A DNA stretch of 21,015 nucleotides, from the NCBI GenBank assembly GCA_002007315.1, contig LNZQ01000094.1, positions 1-21,015 on the forward strand. Direction: 5' to 3'. The stretch comes from Epulopiscium sp. Nele67-Bin004 (lineage in GTDB: Bacteria > Bacillota_A > Clostridia > Lachnospirales > Cellulosilyticaceae). This document shows, piece after piece, positions 16,453 to 21,015 of this stretch (positions within the stretch are counted from its first letter, which is position 1; each line of letters begins with the position of its first letter). Position numbers and translations under genes: made by a program. Below the pieces are notes generated by a model. The model was not told the DNA's origin, did not search any database, and saw nothing but the letters and a program-made list of their open reading frames with translations.

Positions 16453-16589
16453 GGGATTTATTTTTGTATCGTATACGTATTTTGCCTTTTTGCTTTGAAA
16501 TATAGACTATCATATCTGCAAGAGATTTATTTTTGTATCGTATACGTATTTTTACCTTTTCTCTTTGAATCGTAGACTGCCATATCTGC
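16451..16589 (-). repeat. Tandem duplication of the 3' end of the cyclase gene
   Basis: Two adjacent units, 16451-16519 (69 bp) and 16520-16589 (70 bp), differ at about nine positions and one indel, roughly 86% identical. The right unit is the true gene end: its last ~20 codons from ADMAVYDSKRKGK and the stop at 16527-16529. The left unit is a non-coding remnant lying between that stop and leuS. The one-base deletion and the diverged bases show that the remnant is not kept as coding sequence. Confidence 0.9.
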
Positions 16590-18095
16590 TTTTTTGTATA
16601 GTTCTTCAAATGTTGCCCCAGCATAAGTTTTTGCTATTCCAATACTTGCCGAAATTGTAACTTGTTTTTCGCCGTCCGAATACGTCTTTCTAATAACATG
16701 ACAAATGTGCTGTGCCTTGCTTTCTATATCAACTACGCCTCGCAAAAACACCATAAACTCATCTCCACCAACACGCCCTATGACATCTTGTTCCATAAAC
16801 ACATATCTTAATTTTTGTGCCACTTCTTGAATAACTGCGTCCCCAACGTCGTGCCCCAAATTATCATTCACGCCTTTAAAGTTATCAATATCTATCATAA
16901 ATAACGCCCCTACTTGACGTTGCTCCAAACATTTACCTATAATTTTTTGTGTCATACGCTTGTTGTATAACCCCGACAACGCATCATGTGTTGCACTGTA
17001 TTGAAGGTCTTTTTCGGCTTGAATGTTGTTTCCAACCAAAATCCCTCGCACAATATTAGTTTTTGGGTCACGCTCAATTTTTAAATATGCTAAATACCAG
17101 CTATACTTTCCATTTGCATCCGATGTACGATACTCATACTCAAAAAATTCTGTCTTATGCGACAAGTTTTTTAACAATGCATGTGAGCTTATTGAGTTTA
17201 ACATTTCTTTTCTATCTTCAGGATGAATTCTTGTGTACACTACATCTCGTATAAACTTGTCGTATACTTCACCAACTACATTAGATTGAAATTCACCACA
17301 AAATCTATAATTTGTTATTATTTTTGTCGTTACGTTCACCTCGATTTCCATAGTATGATCGGCCTTGTGCGTTAATATATCTTTATACATTTCTTCTAAT
17401 TCTTTAGCTTTAAATTTAATTTTACGGTCTTTTAAAATTTCAATTCCGATTATCATAAATATTGCTGTGTAAAAAATAACTAAGTTTGCCATTGCAGACC
17501 ATAACAAAGTTTTTGTTGCAACTTTACTATATATATCTTGATAAAACATAATAGATGTAACAAACATTTGAATTGTTTGTAATACTTGTAGAACAAAAAA
17601 TGCTATCAACCTTTTTGGGCTAAATTTAATTATATCCCAGTGCCTTTTATGTGCTACTCGTAAAATTGTTAATACACACAAACAAATTACAATACATACA
17701 GCAATTCTAATAGAGATTAAAAATTCTGTACCATATTGTACATTTGTAAAATCAAATCTCATATAAGTCGCATACACAAAAGTTACTATAAATGAGCCCG
17801 CCATTATATGAATTATAGGTATAAGCCCAAAAGCTAACTTTTGCAAAACTGATGCATTAAAAAATATAAATATTTCTGTGACATAAAGTGTTAATAGTAT
17901 GAGAAACTGTATATATCCTGACATCGGAACAGTTTCTAATAAATACATATGTGTTACAGTATTTATAATACATACTAAAAATTTTGTAATATTCCCACCT
18001 TTTAGTTTCATAGGTTGCTCTATAATTTTAAACATTATTAACGTATGAACAAAATAAATAGCTGTGAATAATATTTTTAGGGTTAATAAATTCAT
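16527..18095 (-). CDS. Membrane PAS-GGDEF diguanylate cyclase without I-site
   Basis: The product is 522 aa. About seven membrane helices (within residues 3-220) form a sensory module I do not recognise by name. A PAS-like domain follows (about 245-360, with IHPEDRKEM and FEYEYRTSDANGKYSW), then a GGDEF domain (about 362-520). The signature is intact (RVGGDEF, 443-447), as are DALSGLYNKR, DIDNFKGVND and the terminal ADMAVYDSKRKGKN. It should make c-di-GMP from two GTP. The RxxD product-inhibition site has Met434 in place of Arg (MEQD), so feedback inhibition is probably absent or altered. The start is 10 nt after the stop of the upstream paralogue, and its ribosome site (AGGTAGGGGG) overlaps that stop, so the genes are coupled. 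Confidence 0.95.
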   Translation of the reverse strand: MNLLTLKILFTAIYFVHTLIMFKIIEQPMKLKGGNITKFLVCIINTVTHMYLLETVPMSGYIQFLILLTLYVTEIFIFFNASVLQKLAFGLIPIIHIMAGSFIVTFVYATYMRFDFTNVQYGTEFLISIRIAVCIVICLCVLTILRVAHKRHWDIIKFSPKRLIAFFVLQVLQTIQMFVTSIMFYQDIYSKVATKTLLWSAMANLVIFYTAIFMIIGIEILKDRKIKFKAKELEEMYKDILTHKADHTMEIEVNVTTKIITNYRFCGEFQSNVVGEVYDKFIRDVVYTRIHPEDRKEMLNSISSHALLKNLSHKTEFFEYEYRTSDANGKYSWYLAYLKIERDPKTNIVRGILVGNNIQAEKDLQYSATHDALSGLYNKRMTQKIIGKCLEQRQVGALFMIDIDNFKGVNDNLGHDVGDAVIQEVAQKLRYVFMEQDVIGRVGGDEFMVFLRGVVDIESKAQHICHVIRKTYSDGEKQVTISASIGIAKTYAGATFEELYKKADMAVYDSKRKGKNTYTIQK

Positions 18096-18105
18096 CTCAA
18101 GCCCC

Positions 18106-19671
18106 CTACCTTTCTATTGTAAATGTATTTTTACCTCGCTTTTTCGACTCATATAACGCTTCATCTGCCAATTTATAAATTTCTTCAAATGACGTACCAT
18201 CTTTAGTTTGTGCAATCCCTATACTTGCTGAAATTGTAACTTGTTTAAATCCCTCGTAATAAGTTTCATAAATAAGGTTACAAATATGTTCAGCTTTTTT
18301 ACTAATATCAAGGTTGTTACCAATCTTTAAAAATACTACAAATTCATCGCCCCCAATTCTACCAACTATATCTTCTTTCCTAAATATGCAATTAATTTTT
18401 TGAGCTACTTCTCTAAGCACAACATCGCCTTTATTGTAACCAAATGTATCGTTAATTTGCTTAAAATTATCAATATCTATTACAATAAATAAACCATTAC
18501 AATTTTTTTGTAATTCACGTGTTATAAGCTCTTCCACAGTTCCTCTATTATATAAACCTGTTAGAGCATCTATTGTAGCTTTAAATTCAAGGTCTTTTTC
18601 TTCTTGAATGTTACAAATCGTTACAATTGCTCTAGTATTTATTTCATCTTTCTCCGCTATAACGTATCCCCTATTCCAATGATAAGTATTGTCATCATTT
18701 TTTTGCCTATATTCAAATTCATAGTTATTTATGCCCGAATTGATATAATCCATTATGTAATAAATTTTAAGATTATTTATTAGCAACTCTCTATCATCTG
18801 GATGAGCTGTATTGTCTATAATATTATCTATAAACTTTCTATAATACGTGTCTATAAGGTCATTTTTCACTTTGCCCTCTATAATAACATTTATAAGTCG
18901 CCCTGTATGACAATCCACTTCTAATGTACACTCTGTTTTTCCTATCACCATATGTTGATACATATTTTCCAACAACTTTTCTTGTGCTTTGCATTGATAA
19001 TCTTCAACTATTTCAAATCCAACTATCAGAAATATTCCTATATAAAACATCGCTATTGCACATATCCCCTCAAAAACTAATGATGCAGATAATGCATAAA
19101 CATTCACATCTGTTTCATAAATCAATGCACTTACTAATAATTCCGAAATAACTATTAACTCTAATACAATAAACATTTTAAGTCTTCGTACTTTTGTAGC
19201 AAAAATTTGCAGATACTTAATATTAATAATTTTTGACAAAATCATTATAAATATAGATAATATAGTGCATACGATAATTACTGCCATCAATAGCATATGC
19301 ATATTATTTATTACATACCGTAAACTTTTATTTAACAACATTCCTGTAATACCCGATACAATAAACATCCCCGCTATTAGATGCAACGGTGTCATTAAAC
19401 CAAACACTATTTTAACTAATATATTTTCATCATAAAACTTAATAACTTCCCATAAATATAAAAACATTAAAAATAAATATGAAATTGCTATTACTTCGGT
19501 TATGTTTATTTTAATAAGCGAACTTATTAATGCATTTAAAAGTGATAGCTTAAATATTATATTTGTGTTATTATTTTTTACAACTAATATTTCATTTAAA
19601 TAACTGAAAAATACAAAATTGTAACAAAAAAATCCTATCATAAACATAATTAATAACAATTCTAACCGCAT
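18106..19671 (-). CDS. Membrane PAS-GGDEF diguanylate cyclase with I-site
   Basis: The product is 521 aa from the ATG at 19671, which follows AGGGAGG by 6 nt. An in-frame ATG at 19740 would add 23 residues, but it has no ribosome site and would lie upstream of the likely promoter. The architecture is the same as that of the downstream gene: about seven membrane helices (5-225), a PAS-like domain (about 250-355, AHPDDRELLINNL and FEYRQKNDDNTYHW) and a GGDEF domain (DALTGLYNRG, DIDNFKQIND, GRIGGDEF with GGDEF at 440-444). RKED (431-434) preserves the RxxD inhibitory site. The two proteins are clear paralogues from a tandem duplication. The membrane part probably senses a signal, but the ligand cannot be predicted. 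c-di-GMP from this pair would regulate motility or surface attachment; targets are not visible. Confidence 0.95.
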   Translation of the reverse strand: MRLELLLIMFMIGFFCYNFVFFSYLNEILVVKNNNTNIIFKLSLLNALISSLIKINITEVIAISYLFLMFLYLWEVIKFYDENILVKIVFGLMTPLHLIAGMFIVSGITGMLLNKSLRYVINNMHMLLMAVIIVCTILSIFIMILSKIINIKYLQIFATKVRRLKMFIVLELIVISELLVSALIYETDVNVYALSASLVFEGICAIAMFYIGIFLIVGFEIVEDYQCKAQEKLLENMYQHMVIGKTECTLEVDCHTGRLINVIIEGKVKNDLIDTYYRKFIDNIIDNTAHPDDRELLINNLKIYYIMDYINSGINNYEFEYRQKNDDNTYHWNRGYVIAEKDEINTRAIVTICNIQEEKDLEFKATIDALTGLYNRGTVEELITRELQKNCNGLFIVIDIDNFKQINDTFGYNKGDVVLREVAQKINCIFRKEDIVGRIGGDEFVVFLKIGNNLDISKKAEHICNLIYETYYEGFKQVTISASIGIAQTKDGTSFEEIYKLADEALYESKKRGKNTFTIER

Positions 19672-19710
19672 TTTATTCCTCCCTACTAAAATCAAACTTC
19701 CCCTATATAT

Positions 19711-19739
19711 AATATATGTAAATATTTGTGTGTTGTTCA
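19711..19739 (-). promoter_or_regulatory. Candidate promoter of the cyclase operon
   Basis: On the minus strand TGAACA (plus 19734-19739), a 17-bp spacer and TATATT (plus 19711-19716). The leader to the start at 19671 would be about 33 nt. The -35 matches only four of six bases, and other TA-rich boxes nearby could serve instead. Confidence 0.45.
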
Positions 19740-19752
19740 TAAAAATATAAAT

Positions 19753-19793
19753 AAAAAAAGATTAGAATAATTTTAGCATTCTAATCTTTTTTT
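19753..19793 (-). terminator. Intrinsic terminator overlapping the flavoprotein gene end
   Basis: AAAAAAAGATTAGAAT and ATTCTAATCTTTTTTT form a perfect 16-bp stem with a 9-nt loop. The TAG stop (19781-19783) and the last codons of the flavoprotein gene lie inside the upstream arm. The element separates that gene from the cyclase operon. Confidence 0.92.
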
Positions 19794-21013
19794 ATTTTTT
19801 GTTCTATTGCGGTTGCACAACAATAAGCCATCGAAAAAGCCATTTGTATGTTGTATCCACCCGTATCACCGTCCACATCAACAACTTCACCAATAAAATA
19901 TAAATTGTTTACTTTTTTACTCTCAAACGTTGATGGATTTAATTCTTTTGTGTGCACTCCCCCTGATGTTACCATAGCTGTTTTAATATCTCCCACATTT
20001 TCAACTGTTAATACTAACATCGTTAAATGCTTTGCTAAAGATTTTCTCTGTGCTTTATTTACTCTGGCACAAGATAGTGATGGCTCTATTTCAAGCAGCG
20101 TTAACATATGGTCAACAAAACTTTTTGGCACTGAAAATTGTCTTAAATACGTAACAATTTGTATTTTCCCATTAATACTAAGCTCTGTTTCAAGTTGTTT
20201 TTCAAGCTCACTATACTGTTTATTTAATATATTTAAAACTAATGTGTCTCCTGCATCTATCCATCTAGTTGCATCTAAAATTAGCGGACCTGACAACCCT
20301 TTGTGTGTGAATAACAAAGTTCCATATTTATCTTTAAGTTTTTTGTTGTTTTTCATTATAGTCATTTGTACATTTTCTAATGAAATTCCGCTTAAAACTT
20401 TATAACTTTTATCTGTTATTGCAATATTTGTTAGTGCTGGGCGTGGTTGTATAATTTTATGACCAAATATTTTTGCCACTTCATAGCCCCACCCCGTTGT
20501 TCCAAGTTGAGGATAACTACAACCACCTGTTGCTATTATTAAATTTGTACATAAAAATGTTTCTCCATTTTGCGTAATAACTGAAAACATTTCGTCACAA
20601 TAAGTAATATTTATTATTTTAGTATTGTTTTTAATAGTAGTTCCATACATTTTATTTACATTAACTAATGTATCCACTATGTCTTGGCTATTTTTACTTT
20701 TAGGAAACACCTTTCCGTTGTCCATAACTTCTTCTTGTATTCCGTTTTCTCTAAAAAATTGTAATACTTTTTTGTTGTCATATGCAAATAAAGCTCGTTT
20801 TACAAATTTTGCATTATCCCCATATTTATCTAAAAAATCTTCAATTTTACCTGCGTGTGTAAAGTTACATTGTCCACTACCTGACACCAAAAGTTTTTTG
20901 CCCAATTGTTGATTTTTTTCTACTAACAAAATTTTTATTCCGTATTTGGCTAATTGTGCTGAAGCAAATAATCCAGCTGGTCCGCTTCCAACAACTATAG
21001 TATTATAATACAT
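19781..21013 (-). CDS. HI0933/YhiN-family FAD-dependent oxidoreductase
   Basis: The product is 410 aa, near the family's usual 400-420. The N-terminal dinucleotide-binding fold is VVGSGPAGLFAS (7-18), with the acid ending strand 2 at LLVEK. The family signature SGSGQCNFTHAG follows near 44-55. Further on are ATGGCSYPQLGTTGWGY, the CTHKGLSGP-like FTHKGLSGPLIL, SGGVHTKEL and the C-terminal FAD-contacting GEVVDVDGDTGGYNIQMAFS. The fold is certain. The reaction is not established for the family; it is often labelled aminoacetone oxidase family FAD-binding enzyme. The protein is cytoplasmic. The start at 21013 is the natural family N-terminus, but its ribosome site and promoter lie beyond the window. 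The gene ends in its own terminator, so it is not co-transcribed with the cyclases. Confidence 0.93.
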   Translation of the reverse strand: MYYNTIVVGSGPAGLFASAQLAKYGIKILLVEKNQQLGKKLLVSGSGQCNFTHAGKIEDFLDKYGDNAKFVKRALFAYDNKKVLQFFRENGIQEEVMDNGKVFPKSKNSQDIVDTLVNVNKMYGTTIKNNTKIINITYCDEMFSVITQNGETFLCTNLIIATGGCSYPQLGTTGWGYEVAKIFGHKIIQPRPALTNIAITDKSYKVLSGISLENVQMTIMKNNKKLKDKYGTLLFTHKGLSGPLILDATRWIDAGDTLVLNILNKQYSELEKQLETELSINGKIQIVTYLRQFSVPKSFVDHMLTLLEIEPSLSCARVNKAQRKSLAKHLTMLVLTVENVGDIKTAMVTSGGVHTKELNPSTFESKKVNNLYFIGEVVDVDGDTGGYNIQMAFSMAYCCATAIEQKIKKD

Positions 21014-21015
21014 TT

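Noticed and set aside
16439..16624. 61-codon minus-strand frame with an internal repeat of RIRYKNKSL
   Set aside because: It is a different-frame reading of the tandemly duplicated end of the cyclase gene, not a separate gene.
19672..19752. Possible c-di-GMP riboswitch upstream of the cyclase operon
   Set aside because: The leader is only about 33-80 nt, very AT-rich, and shows none of the conserved GEMM-type helices.

Overview
The window looks like chromosomal DNA of a low-GC Gram-positive bacterium, most likely a member of the Clostridia (Lachnospirales-like). The evidence is AT-rich DNA, strong AGGAGG-type ribosome sites, sigma-A promoters with TATAAT-like -10 boxes, strong U-tailed terminators, 7-TM/PAS/GGDEF proteins and very large FN3 surface proteins. 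No rRNA, tRNA, CRISPR array, transposase or phage gene was seen. No gene-free gap exceeds about 300 bases.

Left part (1-9017, minus strand): two consecutive giant exported proteins built from fibronectin type III-like modules. The upstream one (4107-9017, 1636 aa) is complete and starts at TTG. It ends in degenerate S-layer-homology-like modules. The downstream one (4051 down to base 1) has a signal peptide and at least 1350 residues and runs off the window. They look like paralogues, and the 55-base gap between them holds a terminator-like hairpin.

Middle (9018-14037, plus strand): divergently from the giant genes lies a DUF3810-type membrane protein with an HEMAH zinc-protease-like motif, followed by a 51-residue unrecognised protein and a terminator. 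Next is a 279-residue low-complexity protein of unknown function. Then comes one reading frame that fuses a membrane-anchored TPR protein to a complete aldo/keto reductase, with an intact internal ribosome site at the reductase start. A DinJ/YafQ-type toxin-antitoxin pair follows. It is bracketed by two nearly identical ~50-bp terminator hairpins, as if the pair had been inserted between the convergent reductase and leuS genes with duplication of their shared terminator.

Right part (14035-21013, minus strand): leuS (leucyl-tRNA synthetase) with its own promoter and no T-box leader; two tandem paralogous membrane PAS-GGDEF diguanylate cyclases in one operon, one with and one without the RxxD inhibitory site; and a HI0933/YhiN-type flavoprotein. 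The last 3' ~70 bp of the downstream cyclase gene is duplicated in tandem between that gene and leuS.

Most likely transcription units: (a) 4107-9017 with attenuated passage into 4051-1; (b) 9177-10460; (c) 10596-11435; (d) 11620-13320; (e) 13428-13981; (f) 19671-16527, possibly reading into leuS; (g) leuS alone; (h) the flavoprotein. The window contains cell-surface and c-di-GMP signalling genes but no direct sequence link between them.
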